Shown here in pieces: positions 36,464 to 45,236 of a stretch of 64,000 nt of DNA. Position 1 is the stretch's first letter. Each line of letters starts with the position of its first letter. Under the pieces are notes generated by a model. The model searched no databases. It saw only the letters and a list, made by a program, of their open reading frames with translations, and had not been told where the DNA came from. Source of the DNA: an uncultured Clostridia bacterium. GTDB taxonomy: Bacteria; Bacillota; Clostridia; Christensenellales; QALW01. The DNA is taken from NCBI GenBank assembly GCA_934465535.1, contig CAKSKV010000003.1, forward strand, positions 135,274 to 199,273. The letters are read 5' to 3'. The translations under genes and the position numbers were made by a program.

Positions 36464-37069
36464 ATGAATACTCAAAGCCTTCCGGCGGCGGATATGCGCT
36501 TTTCCCGCGGCATTAACGGCAAAAAAGCGCAGCACTGCCCTCCGCCCGATGCATCGCTGCCGGAATACACCGTTATATATTCCGACCGCAAAACTCTGTC
36601 CATGGAGCTTAAAGGCGGCGCTCTGCTTCTGCGCGCCCCGAAAAAATGCCCGCAAAGCACCATTATCCGCTTTATCCTTTCCCATAAGGACTGGATTCTC
36701 AGTCGCGCTTCCGCCCCGCGGAGGCTGATTGAACGGGAGCTCACGCCGGAGGAGCTTCAGCACCTTAAGGAGCGCGCCCGCGCATATATCCTGCCCCGCG
36801 CCCGCAGCCTTGCCCTGAGCCTTAACCTCGGCACGGATGCCCGCTTCGGCATCACCTCCGCCCGCACCCGCTTCGGCAGCTGCTCCCAAAGCAACAGCAT
36901 AAATTTTTCCTGCTTTCTTGCCCTGTATCCCGATGAATGCATAGACTATGTGATAATCCACGAGCTGTGCCACACCGTGCACAAAAACCATTCCCGCGCC
37001 TTCTATTCCCTTTTGGAGCAATACCTGCCAGACCGCAGGGAGCGCGAGCGTCTGCTGCGCACGCTGTAA
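36464..37069 (+). CDS. YgjP-like (DUF45) metallopeptidase
   Basis: 201 residues. The C-terminal part has IIHELCHTVHKNHSRAF: HELCH at residues 166-170 supplies two zinc ligands and the catalytic Glu, and H176 is the likely third ligand. FGSC and SINFS upstream are typical of the DUF45/YgjP group of gluzincin-like peptidases. Substrates are unknown; cytoplasmic location is expected as no signal peptide is seen. Start ATG 36464 has AAGGA eight bases before it. A TATAAT lies at 36378-36383. Confidence 0.85.
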   Translation: MNTQSLPAADMRFSRGINGKKAQHCPPPDASLPEYTVIYSDRKTLSMELKGGALLLRAPKKCPQSTIIRFILSHKDWILSRASAPRRLIERELTPEELQHLKERARAYILPRARSLALSLNLGTDARFGITSARTRFGSCSQSNSINFSCFLALYPDECIDYVIIHELCHTVHKNHSRAFYSLLEQYLPDRRERERLLRTL

Positions 37070-37225
37070 CTGCCCCGCCTGCAAAACAGGTTATTATTGT
37101 GCGCTATACTGTTAGGATAGTGCTTTTACTTTGCCGTCCGTTTGCGTTATCATATCCGCACAAAGGAACAGGGGGACGAGTCCCTCTGTCCATGCGCATT
37201 TCAGCAAAAAAGGATGGTAAGAATC

Positions 37226-39778
37226 ATGAATTCCTCCCATATAAACGGCGCTTTTTCCGGCGCAGACGCTTCCGCTTATGCCTCGGTCCCCGTTTTCTCC
37301 CCCGCCGAGGCGGAAAAGGACTATGTTTTTGCCTGGTGGAGAGACGGCTTCAATAAGGGCAGCCGCCGCTTTTTCTTCCGCACCGGCCGCTACGGCATGG
37401 CGTACGATTACGCCTCCGGCAGCCTCTGCCGCTTCGGCGCGGTCGTTCCCCTTACGGAAAGCGAGGCGCAGCGCAGCCCCAACGGCGATATTGACGCCCT
37501 CACCCCCTTCTCTTGCCGCATGTTTGCAGGAACGGGCGGCCGCCTTGAGCCTTCCTGCGCCATGGAAAACATAGATATCTACGGCGTACACAGCCGTATT
37601 ATAGAAATGGGGCACTGCACTTCCCGCATAGACTCCATGTATTACCTCTTTGACTCCTTGACGAAGATAAAAGGCCGGCTGGAGCTTGCCGCCTTTGCAC
37701 GCTATGCGCATCTTTCGGTAAACGCCTTTTCCCCCGATGCAATAAAGGATTTTTCCATGGGCATCAGCCTTGATTTTTCCTGCGGCGCACGCATTTTGGA
37801 GGAAAACTGCGTGCAAATGGGCGACGGCACGCTTCTGCTGCTTAAGGGCTGTACGGCGCGCACGGAAAACGGCGGTATATTTCTTTCCGGCGTCCGGCGT
37901 ACCCTTGAAGCAAACAGCTTCAACGGCGGTTTTTCCGTAATTCTTGTGCCCTCCTCCACCGCACGCGGGGAGATTGACGCCCTTGAGCGCATAAGCATAA
38001 GCGCGGTAAACGCCCGCACCGGGGAAGCCGTCCCCACCTTAAGCCTGTCCGACGGCGCACGCATAGCCGACACCTCGGCCCTTACCCCGAACCTTGATTT
38101 TTCCATCCCCGAAAACCGCAGCTACTACGAAAAAATACATTTTACCCTTGAAAACCCCACCGACACCCCGGTGCTGCTGCCCGTGTGCTTTTATAAAAAC
38201 GATCTCAGCTTTCCCACAAGCGGGCTTTGTCCGCTTCTGCGTCTGCCCGACGGCGAGCCCTGCGGGCTTCAGGTACAGCTGAGCAAAAACTGGCACCGCC
38301 TGCACACCGACCCCACCAGCCTGTTCTATGCCCCCCTGCACGACCCCAAGCGCCACCTTGAAGGCCCGTGGCTGCACGCCTGGTGCGGCATTCCCCTTGC
38401 ACCGGGGCAGAAACTCACCCTTGAATACAACTGCCTTTTCGCCTCGTGGGGCACCGTCTGGTCGGCCAGCCATTCCCAGCTCTGCCTTGCGGGCTGGGGC
38501 GGAGCCTATCAGCTTTGGGAATCCAGCGCCATCGGCTCCTTCGGCGAAGCCTTCTGCTACGATGCCGAAACCTCGCACGGGCGCGCCTTTATCGACGATA
38601 TCCGCCCTCTTACCGTGTACACAAAAAACGATATCACCCAAAAGCAGTACCAGTGGACGGGCTGCAACGGCGGCGGAAACTTCCTTATGTATTTCGGGCC
38701 GGACGGAAAACAGATACCCCTTGTGAATATCCGGGTGTGGTTCCGCAGCCAAGGCCCCAACCTCACCGATGTTATCTACTGCGGCGAAACTGCGGACGGC
38801 GCCGTAAGCTGCACCCTCCGAGCAAACCTTCCCCGCACCGACGATTGCTCCCGTGCGCTGCACAGCTTCAGCTATACCTTCAATAAGGATGTGGATTTTT
38901 CCCGCTTTGTGCTGTATCAGCTGGGCGCCGACCATTATAACGATAACGACTATCCCCGCATATGCATCGGCAACAACGACGGCCCGGCCGCCTTTGAGCT
39001 TTGCGGTGTTCACTATGACGGCGAATTTGCCCCGCCCCTTTCCGATACCCCCGGCTATCCCGGCGGCAGCCAGCAAAGCATAGATATCCCGGGTGAGGGG
39101 CTGTTTATAGCCTGTCTCGGCGCCCGCATGACCAACACCAACGACTGCAAATTCGGCCCCGTAGCAAACCGCACCCTGATACTGCGCTCCTTTGACGCCG
39201 ATATAAACGGCCGGCATTTTGCAAAGCCCGGCGTAAGCCTGTACCGCACCGTGGATTTCGGTGTAAACTGCCTTGCCTGCGAGCTTTGTCTGCCCAAGGG
39301 CATAACGCGCGTACGGGCGGGCAGCCGTATAAGCGGAACGGCGGAGTATCTCAACCTTCCCGTAAAAAAGGAATACTACTACGGCCCCAGCGCCGTCATG
39401 CGCTCCTTTGACGAAAAATTCTTTGATTCCTGGCGTCTTGCGCACGCCTACGCCCTCTACGGGCAGATATCCGCCCGCATAACCTCGGGCAAACTGCTGT
39501 GCAGCCACCCCCTTACGGTGCAGTGCCTTGACGATACCGCGGAGCTTACCCTCTCCGGCGGTCTGTCCTATGCCCCCGTCACCTTTACGGGCCTTTCCGT
39601 CCCCTACGGCTTTACGCTGCTTGTAAACCGCGGCGGCGGCTGGGAAGCCCTTGACCAAAGCCTTGAGGGCAGCGATTTCCGCCAGTGTCACGCAAGCGGC
39701 GAAGGCTGGGAGCTTACCTTCAATGTCGAGCTTACGGGCGGAACATGCCGCCTTAGGCTTGTGCATGCAAAGCAATAA
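37226..39778 (+). CDS. Large protein of unknown function
   Basis: 850 residues from ATG 37226; ATG 37214, four codons earlier, is also possible (AAGGAT lies just before). No signal peptide or membrane span. The protein is rich in aromatic residues and Cys and appears mostly beta-structured, with segments such as FAWWRDGFNKGSRRFFF near the start, ENPTDTPVLLPVCFY in the middle and WTGCNGGGNFLMYFGPDG. The Trp/Tyr-rich make-up resembles carbohydrate-active or carbohydrate-binding proteins, but no family or catalytic motif is recognised. Neighbours are a peptidase and, upstream, a GH27 enzyme; codon use matches the host core genes. Confidence 0.8.
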   Translation: MNSSHINGAFSGADASAYASVPVFSPAEAEKDYVFAWWRDGFNKGSRRFFFRTGRYGMAYDYASGSLCRFGAVVPLTESEAQRSPNGDIDALTPFSCRMFAGTGGRLEPSCAMENIDIYGVHSRIIEMGHCTSRIDSMYYLFDSLTKIKGRLELAAFARYAHLSVNAFSPDAIKDFSMGISLDFSCGARILEENCVQMGDGTLLLLKGCTARTENGGIFLSGVRRTLEANSFNGGFSVILVPSSTARGEIDALERISISAVNARTGEAVPTLSLSDGARIADTSALTPNLDFSIPENRSYYEKIHFTLENPTDTPVLLPVCFYKNDLSFPTSGLCPLLRLPDGEPCGLQVQLSKNWHRLHTDPTSLFYAPLHDPKRHLEGPWLHAWCGIPLAPGQKLTLEYNCLFASWGTVWSASHSQLCLAGWGGAYQLWESSAIGSFGEAFCYDAETSHGRAFIDDIRPLTVYTKNDITQKQYQWTGCNGGGNFLMYFGPDGKQIPLVNIRVWFRSQGPNLTDVIYCGETADGAVSCTLRANLPRTDDCSRALHSFSYTFNKDVDFSRFVLYQLGADHYNDNDYPRICIGNNDGPAAFELCGVHYDGEFAPPLSDTPGYPGGSQQSIDIPGEGLFIACLGARMTNTNDCKFGPVANRTLILRSFDADINGRHFAKPGVSLYRTVDFGVNCLACELCLPKGITRVRAGSRISGTAEYLNLPVKKEYYYGPSAVMRSFDEKFFDSWRLAHAYALYGQISARITSGKLLCSHPLTVQCLDDTAELTLSGGLSYAPVTFTGLSVPYGFTLLVNRGGGWEALDQSLEGSDFRQCHASGEGWELTFNVELTGGTCRLRLVHAKQ

Positions 39779-39991
39779 TACTTCTCTGCCCGGCGGCATT
39801 GCCGCCGTTTACCCTTTGCCATACAAAAAAAACGGACTGCCGCGGCGTGTCCCCATTAGGGATTATAAAAAATTAGTAAAAGCGAATGTTGATATGCGAA
39901 TAGTATATCAAATCATATAGAAAAAATACCGTTGCTTAAAATTCCGGATGATATGCACATATTACAGTTTTTCGTAATGAATTATTATTGT

Positions 39992-40022
39992 AACAAAAGT
40001 CGGCAGCCAACCGACTTTTGTT
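39992..40022. terminator. Hairpin with flanking T tract, left side of the Fic island
   Basis: A perfect 12-bp inverted repeat (39992-40003 with 40011-40022) with CAGCCAA loop. A-rich and T-rich flanks suit a bidirectional terminator. It sits where base composition changes from GC-rich to A/T-rich. The remainder of 39779-40213 shows no gene; a TATAAT lies near 40048. Confidence 0.75.
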
Positions 40023-40213
40023 GTTTATTTCTCTGTCAAAATATGTTATAATATGAATGAAAAAGCTTGCTTGCAAGGACTTTTTCACGACATATTTCAA
40101 AAACGGCTATTATTTAAGGAATCACATTCGAAAAGCAAAACGAAAAATAATTGCTTATAAATAAAAAACTGTTGCTTGCGGCTTTATAGTCAATGTAAAT
40201 GTAAGGGGATTTT

Positions 40214-41086
40214 ATGAAAATATCAATCAGATTTTTTAACGATAAAGAAGTGCGCGCCGCTTGGAACGAGGAAAACAACAAGTGGTATTTCAGCGTTCTG
40301 GATATTATCGGAGCAATCAGAAAAGAAGATAATTACGAAAAATGCCGTAACTATTGGAAATACCTAAAAGCCAAACTAAAAAAAGAAAACAGCGAGTTGG
40401 TTAGTGCTACTACCCAACTGAAATTAACTGCCGCCGACGGAAAAAAGTATATGTCGGACGCACTGGATTCCGACGGAGTTATTAAACTTGCCGCGGAGTT
40501 TCCGAGCAAAGTCGGGGCAGAGTTTATCGGTTGGTTTACGCGGTCGGACGATACGATTGACGGCAAAAGTAAGCAAAAAGCATACGCTTTGTTTGATAGC
40601 TCTTTTATAGATGCCATCGAGGTCGGAACGGTCAAAGGCTTACAACAAATTCACGCGTATTTATTCGGCGGATTATATGATTTTGCCGGGCAAATCCGCA
40701 CGCTTAATATTGCAAAAGGTGGCTTTGCATTCGCTCCCGCTATGTATTTGCAAGATAATTTGCATTTGATCGAAAAAATGCCCGAAGACACGCTTGAAAA
40801 CATAGTAAAAAAGTATGTTGAAATGAATGTCGCTCATCCGTTTATGGAAGGAAACGGTCGAAGCACTCGTATATGGTTGGATCTGATTTTGAAAAAGAAT
40901 CTCAAAAAATGTACCGATTGGAGCAAAATCGATAAGAAGGAATATCTTACGGCTATGCAGGAAAGCCCCGTGGATTCCTCTTATATTTACGAACTTATAA
41001 AAGGCGCATTGACCGATGATATAAATAACCGCGAAATCTTTATGAAGGGAATCGACTACTCTTATTATTACGAGCAAGTTGAATAA
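40214..41086 (+). CDS. Fic-domain protein with BRO-like N-terminal domain
   Basis: 290 residues. Residues 1-110 resemble the Bro-N/antirepressor type (KWYFSVLDIIGAIRK, RNYWKYLKAKLKKE, DGVIKLAAEFPS). The C-terminal half is a Fic domain with HPFMEGNGRSTR at 208-219, containing the catalytic His and the nucleotide-binding loop, and a flap around IRTLNIAKGGFAFAP. Fic enzymes transfer AMP or related groups to target proteins. No S/T-x3-E-G/N inhibitory motif was seen in it, and no small antitoxin gene lies next to it. AAGGGG precedes the ATG. The gene is A/T-rich, in a likely mobile island. Confidence 0.87.
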   Translation: MKISIRFFNDKEVRAAWNEENNKWYFSVLDIIGAIRKEDNYEKCRNYWKYLKAKLKKENSELVSATTQLKLTAADGKKYMSDALDSDGVIKLAAEFPSKVGAEFIGWFTRSDDTIDGKSKQKAYALFDSSFIDAIEVGTVKGLQQIHAYLFGGLYDFAGQIRTLNIAKGGFAFAPAMYLQDNLHLIEKMPEDTLENIVKKYVEMNVAHPFMEGNGRSTRIWLDLILKKNLKKCTDWSKIDKKEYLTAMQESPVDSSYIYELIKGALTDDINNREIFMKGIDYSYYYEQVE

Positions 41087-41183
41087 TTCTTATTAGAGTT
41101 TTACAATTTAGAGTTTTACAATATAAAATTCTATGCTGTTTGAGCAAGCAAAAGAATGACATTTGACATCTAAGGAGGAAATA

Positions 41184-42155
41184 ATGACTAAAAAAATATT
41201 TGTTTCGTATTCGTGGGATAACGAAGCACATAAGCAATGGGTGGCACGCCTAACAAACGGTTTACGTTCAAAGTATGGCTTTGAGGCTACTTGCGATACA
41301 ATACGCGGTGATGGAGAATTGGATACTATGATTGTTGATGGTATCACAAAAAGCGACAAAGTTATTGTGGTTATCACCCCTGACTATACTTATAAGGCGG
41401 AAAACCGTATTGGTGGAATTGGAAAAGAAACAAAACTCCTATATTCTCGTTTTTTTAAAGATGCTAAAAGTATAATTCCTATTTTAAAGGAAAAAACGAA
41501 AACGCCGGCTTATTTAGAATCTGTTCCCTACATAGACTTTACGGTTGGTAATTATAACGACAATTTAAATGAACTGGCAAAAAGATTAAACGACAAAACG
41601 ACCTATGAAGCGGCAAATGTGTCTGATAATCCAATGAATGCGGATGATTTTGATCTTATCCCTGATTTAAGAATTAACGATTCAAATGCCGAAGAAAAGT
41701 TTTTAAATGATGAATTTGAAGAAACAGATCAACGAATCTTGTCTTTGTTAAATTCGACCCAAAAACAATATCCCGCATTTCAATACAAAAGAAAAATAAA
41801 AACAGATATCGTGCCCTCTAATAGCTCTCAATTTATAAACGGACAATTCGTCAGAGATGAAAATCAGTATCGTGTTGTTACATACAAAGTAAGTTTTAAC
41901 GGAAACACAGGCTCTGTAAGGTTTTGGTTAAGCCGCAATAGCAATGGCAGCTTCGGAAAAGGTATATTCGGGCTTTTTAATGAGAGTTATATGCAAAACG
42001 GTTATCATAGTTGTAACTTCGCGGCAACGGTTAATCGTTCGGGCAAAACGCTGGAATTAAGTGCTTCTATGATATATGCTCAAACACCTGTAAAAAACGG
42101 ATCCCAGTTGGGAGAGTATATATTCAAGAACTTAATGGAACGCGTTAAAACTTAG
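41184..42155 (+). CDS. SEFIR/TIR-domain protein
   Basis: 323 residues from ATG 41184 with AAGGAGG upstream. Residues 1-130 are a SEFIR-type TIR domain: KKIFVSYSWDNEAHKQWV, then VIVVITPDYTYKAENR and GGIGKETKLL. Many bacterial TIR proteins hydrolyse NAD and serve as anti-phage effectors. The C-terminal half (about 195-323) is beta-rich, with SVRFWLSRNSNGSFG, and is not recognised. It starts 97 bases after the Fic gene on the same strand, so the two may form a unit. A/T-rich composition and the adjacent recombinase remnant suggest it was acquired. Confidence 0.83.
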   Translation: MTKKIFVSYSWDNEAHKQWVARLTNGLRSKYGFEATCDTIRGDGELDTMIVDGITKSDKVIVVITPDYTYKAENRIGGIGKETKLLYSRFFKDAKSIIPILKEKTKTPAYLESVPYIDFTVGNYNDNLNELAKRLNDKTTYEAANVSDNPMNADDFDLIPDLRINDSNAEEKFLNDEFEETDQRILSLLNSTQKQYPAFQYKRKIKTDIVPSNSSQFINGQFVRDENQYRVVTYKVSFNGNTGSVRFWLSRNSNGSFGKGIFGLFNESYMQNGYHSCNFAATVNRSGKTLELSASMIYAQTPVKNGSQLGEYIFKNLMERVKT

Positions 42156-42230
42156 CACAACAAAATTTTCAATTTGAAAATATATAAGACGATAATTTTT
42201 TACCCGCAAACTTCCGATAATAAAAAATTA

Positions 42231-42578
42231 TCGGAATATAACGATTCCAGAAGCCTTTATGAAGACAAGGTTTGGGGGGAAATACCGGAAGCGCGGTTCA
42301 ACTTGATGTCTGAGGCATATGAATAAGAACAATTTACATTAAAAGAAACAATAGCAAGCAGTAAGTGCGAAATAGAACGCTATGAAGAGATAAACGACAA
42401 TATAAATAATTTCGTTTCAATCGTTGTCAAAGCAGAAAAAATAAAGAAGCTTACTCCAGAAACAGCAAGGTTGTTAATGGATAAAATTATTGTTTCTGAA
42501 AAGATAAAAACTGCAAGCAGATACAAAAAAACCGTAACAATACTTCTGCCTCACATATGTGAAATAGCGTTGCCGTAA
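42231..42578 (+). pseudogene. Remnant of a serine recombinase C-terminus (DUF4368-like)
   Basis: The plus-strand frame reads SLYEDKVWGEIPEARFNLMS, then an in-frame TAA (42324-42326), then EQFTLKETIA, AEKIKKLTPETARLLMDKII and a normal stop at 42576-42578. This is the typical tail of large serine recombinases from integrative elements (EDKV-G-I, EQ-L, ELTPE, FIDKI-V). The catalytic N-terminus is missing and there is no start codon with a ribosome site. It marks decay of the element that brought the Fic and SEFIR genes. Confidence 0.82.
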
Positions 42579-42585
42579 CAGACAA

Positions 42586-42622
42586 GGAAACAGGCGTAGG
42601 CTTTTCGCCTACGCCTGTTTCC
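42586..42622. repeat. Perfect 16-bp inverted repeat
   Basis: 42586-42601 pairs exactly with 42607-42622 around TTTTC. It lacks a proper T tail, so it is either a weak terminator or an element end. It sits at the boundary where base composition returns to GC-rich. Confidence 0.8.
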
Positions 42623-42676
42623 ATAATGGCGACACCCTTGGCGTCCGTTTTTTCTTATGGGCTTTTTATATCGCCC

Positions 42677-44098
42677 CTATTTCTCCTTTTTTGAAAACAC
42701 CGTAAAATATCTCACCTTTGCCGGTATTCCCTGCGAATATATGCTGCCGTCCGCTCTTTTGCCGGTTATCACCGTGCGCACGCGCTGATAGGTTATATCC
42801 CTGCATATCCCGTTTTCATTGTTTGTGCACAGAATAAACCGCCGGCTGCCCCCGTCCCTGCGGTTAAGCTCCAGCACCGCCTGCGCCGTTGTGCCCGAGC
42901 CCGCAAAGAAATCCAGCACTGTCCCGGCCTGCGTCATGCCCACCAGACGCTCTATAAGCGCCGACGGCTTGGGAAAGCCGAAATCCGCAAGCCCCAGCCT
43001 TGTTATCTCCTTTTTTGCATTGTCATTTGAATAGCATTTATCGGTAAGGGTCAGGGAGGAAAGCGGCGTTTTCCGCTCCATGCTCTCCACACGGTACGGG
43101 CGCGCTGAGGATATGCCCGCCTTTGCATAGGTTTTTGTATATATGCGCTCCCTGTCCCTGCCGGGCTTTATCACCACAAAGCCGTTTGCAAGGCCGAATT
43201 CCAGCTTCTCCCGGCTCCAGCGCCATACCCAGTCCTTTGCGGAGTGCTCCCCGTTAAGCCTTTTTTCCTGCTTTTCGCGGCTTCCGCCCGGGTAATACTC
43301 CCTTCCGTTTATCGTTATGGGGAAATCCATGGATTTATTGTACCAAAGCGAATCGTAATCAAGGGTCTGGTTCAGCTTATAGCCGCCCCTTGTTTCATAA
43401 TATTCATCCCTTAGCGGATATTCCTCCTCATCCACCTGCCTGCCGGAAAGCCGCAGCAAAGAACGCTGCTTTGCATATATCAGCACATAGTCGTGGTTGC
43501 GCGCAATGCCCAGCGAATGATCCTTGCCCGAACGCTTTGTAATGCGGGGCAGCATCCCCACAAAATTATGCTCACCGAATATCGCATCGCACATAAGGCG
43601 CAGGTTTGCCTGCTCGTTGTCGTCAATGCTTATAAATATTACCCCGCTTTCCTTAAGCAGGCGGTGCGCTATTTCCATGCGTTTGCACATAAAGGAAAGC
43701 CATTTGCTGTGCCTGAAGCCGTCCTCCCGCGCCGCCATATCATCATTGAATATAAAATCATGATTGCCTGTGTTGTACGGGGGATCGATATATATGCAGT
43801 CTATTCCTTTAGTAAAATTCTGCTCAAGCAGCCGCAGAGAAAGCAGATTGTCCCCCTCCAGAATATAATTATCCTCTCCCGGGCCGTCTGTTGCAAGGTC
43901 TTTCTCCTCCCTGTAAAGAGGCTGTTTGCCGTCCGCCTCCTCGGTATGCTCGTCCCACACAAGGCCGTACTTGGTTCTTTGCAGCTCCCGCACAAGCTCC
44001 TGCGCGTTCTTTTCATACTCGGTGCCCGCAAACCTTGCCTGCAGCTCCTCCAAAAACAGAAGCATTTCTTTTCGTTTTTTGTGTGAAATGTTCGACAT
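42677..44098 (-). CDS. Orphan beta-class adenine DNA methyltransferase (type III Mod-like)
   Basis: 473 residues. DPPYNTG at 105-111 (motif IV) precedes the S-adenosylmethionine motif DFFAGSGTTAQAVLE near residue 395, the order of beta-class N6-adenine methyltransferases such as type III Mod subunits. The middle target-recognition region carries LWYNKSMDFP and REYYPGG. No Res helicase-nuclease gene is beside it, and it is shorter than most Mod proteins (about 600). It may methylate DNA for regulation or act as a phage defence remnant. GGTGGGATA precedes the ATG. It is convergent with the Fic-SEFIR island. Confidence 0.88.
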   Translation of the reverse strand: MSNISHKKRKEMLLFLEELQARFAGTEYEKNAQELVRELQRTKYGLVWDEHTEEADGKQPLYREEKDLATDGPGEDNYILEGDNLLSLRLLEQNFTKGIDCIYIDPPYNTGNHDFIFNDDMAAREDGFRHSKWLSFMCKRMEIAHRLLKESGVIFISIDDNEQANLRLMCDAIFGEHNFVGMLPRITKRSGKDHSLGIARNHDYVLIYAKQRSLLRLSGRQVDEEEYPLRDEYYETRGGYKLNQTLDYDSLWYNKSMDFPITINGREYYPGGSREKQEKRLNGEHSAKDWVWRWSREKLEFGLANGFVVIKPGRDRERIYTKTYAKAGISSARPYRVESMERKTPLSSLTLTDKCYSNDNAKKEITRLGLADFGFPKPSALIERLVGMTQAGTVLDFFAGSGTTAQAVLELNRRDGGSRRFILCTNNENGICRDITYQRVRTVITGKRADGSIYSQGIPAKVRYFTVFSKKEK

Positions 44099-44263
44099 TA
44101 TCCCACCGCCTGTTTTATAGCAGCTCCGCTCCCGCAGCGCCTTTTGCCTATGCCCGCAGTTAAAAGCACGGCTTTATATAATTTTATCACGCCAAGGCCA
44201 CGCAAACAAGTTTTTTCTCGCCGTTTTTAATAAAAAACGCATATTGCCTTTTGCGCAGCACAG

Positions 44264-44295
44264 AAAAAACCGCGCCTTCAAAACAGAAAGCGCGG
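44264..44295 (-). terminator. Terminator after the isomerase-like gene
   Basis: On the minus strand a 10-pair stem with one G-U pair (44295-44286 with 44279-44270) is followed by six T residues. Confidence 0.85.
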
Positions 44296-44342
44296 TACCT
44301 ATTCATCGGATATTATGCGTGCTTAGAATAAGCCCGGAAGCA

Positions 44343-45158
44343 TTACTTGCGGCGCGCCGCAAGCAGATAGTTCATATAGCTGCAAAAGCATGCAAAGGCA
44401 ATGCCCGGCTCCTCAAGCTCGGGGTTCCAGCGCTTTACCCACTCAAGGGAAATAAAGCCGTCATAGCCCGTTTTCTCCAGCGCCGTCAGCGCATCCTGCA
44501 CGGGAATATCGCCATAGCCCATCATGCGGTATTCCACAACTCCGTTTTTCATTACGGAATCCTTTACATGAACATGCTTTATAAGCCCGCCCAGCTTTTT
44601 AACCGTGTCCTCCGGCTTTTCGGCAAAATAGCGCACCGTGTGATGTATATCCCACAGCACCGCCGCATTTTCCTGCCCCGCCGCATCCAAAAAGCGCAGC
44701 ATTGCATCGGAGGAGGCCAAATGCCCGTTTGTTTCTATAAGCGGCGTGACGCCGCTGCCCTTTGCATAAGCGCACACCTGCGCATATTTTTTTGCCGCAA
44801 GGTCAAGATCGCCGTCCTCCGGCTGCGGCGTAGGCTCCGCCATCACGCGGACATACGGTACCCCCAGCTTTTCCGCAAGGTCTATATAAGCGCAGGCCTC
44901 GCCCACCGGATCCCCCGGCTGCTGCGCCGATGCAAAATACGCCCCGGAGGTAAGTATCGGTATGCTCAGCCCCGTTTCCTTCAGCCGCTTAAGCGTCTTT
45001 GAAAGCTTCGCCGAAGAGAATATCTCCATATCCGGAGCATACATGGTGTCGCCCATGCCGCGTATCTCTATGCCGTCCATGTGCAGATCCTTGGCTATTG
45101 CCAGCATCTCCTCAAGCGACCAGCGCGGGCAGGCAAGAGTTGAAAAAGACAGTTTCAT
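44343..45158 (-). CDS. Sugar phosphate isomerase/epimerase family TIM-barrel protein
   Basis: 271 residues. This is the xylose isomerase-like (AP endonuclease 2) TIM barrel: GIEIRG near residue 30, LIETNGH, LWDIHHT, KHVHVKD and ISLEW at the ends of strands supply metal ligands (Glu, Asp, His, Glu). Members include inosose dehydratase-like and keto-sugar epimerases; the substrate here is unknown. ATG 45158 is favoured, with GGGGTG upstream; a GTG three codons earlier is possible. A strong terminator follows. Confidence 0.85.
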   Translation of the reverse strand: MKLSFSTLACPRWSLEEMLAIAKDLHMDGIEIRGMGDTMYAPDMEIFSSAKLSKTLKRLKETGLSIPILTSGAYFASAQQPGDPVGEACAYIDLAEKLGVPYVRVMAEPTPQPEDGDLDLAAKKYAQVCAYAKGSGVTPLIETNGHLASSDAMLRFLDAAGQENAAVLWDIHHTVRYFAEKPEDTVKKLGGLIKHVHVKDSVMKNGVVEYRMMGYGDIPVQDALTALEKTGYDGFISLEWVKRWNPELEEPGIAFACFCSYMNYLLAARRK

Positions 45159-45236
45159 ATTTTTCACCCCGGCTCCCCATAAGGGAGCCTCCTTTCTGTT
45201 AAGGCGTTATTTGATTCTTTGGGCTTACATTTACGC

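Noticed and set aside
38039..39799. 586-residue minus-strand frame
   Set aside because: It is opposite the 850-residue gene, which has a ribosome site and balanced composition; the minus frame is Gly/Ala/Val-rich shadow sequence.
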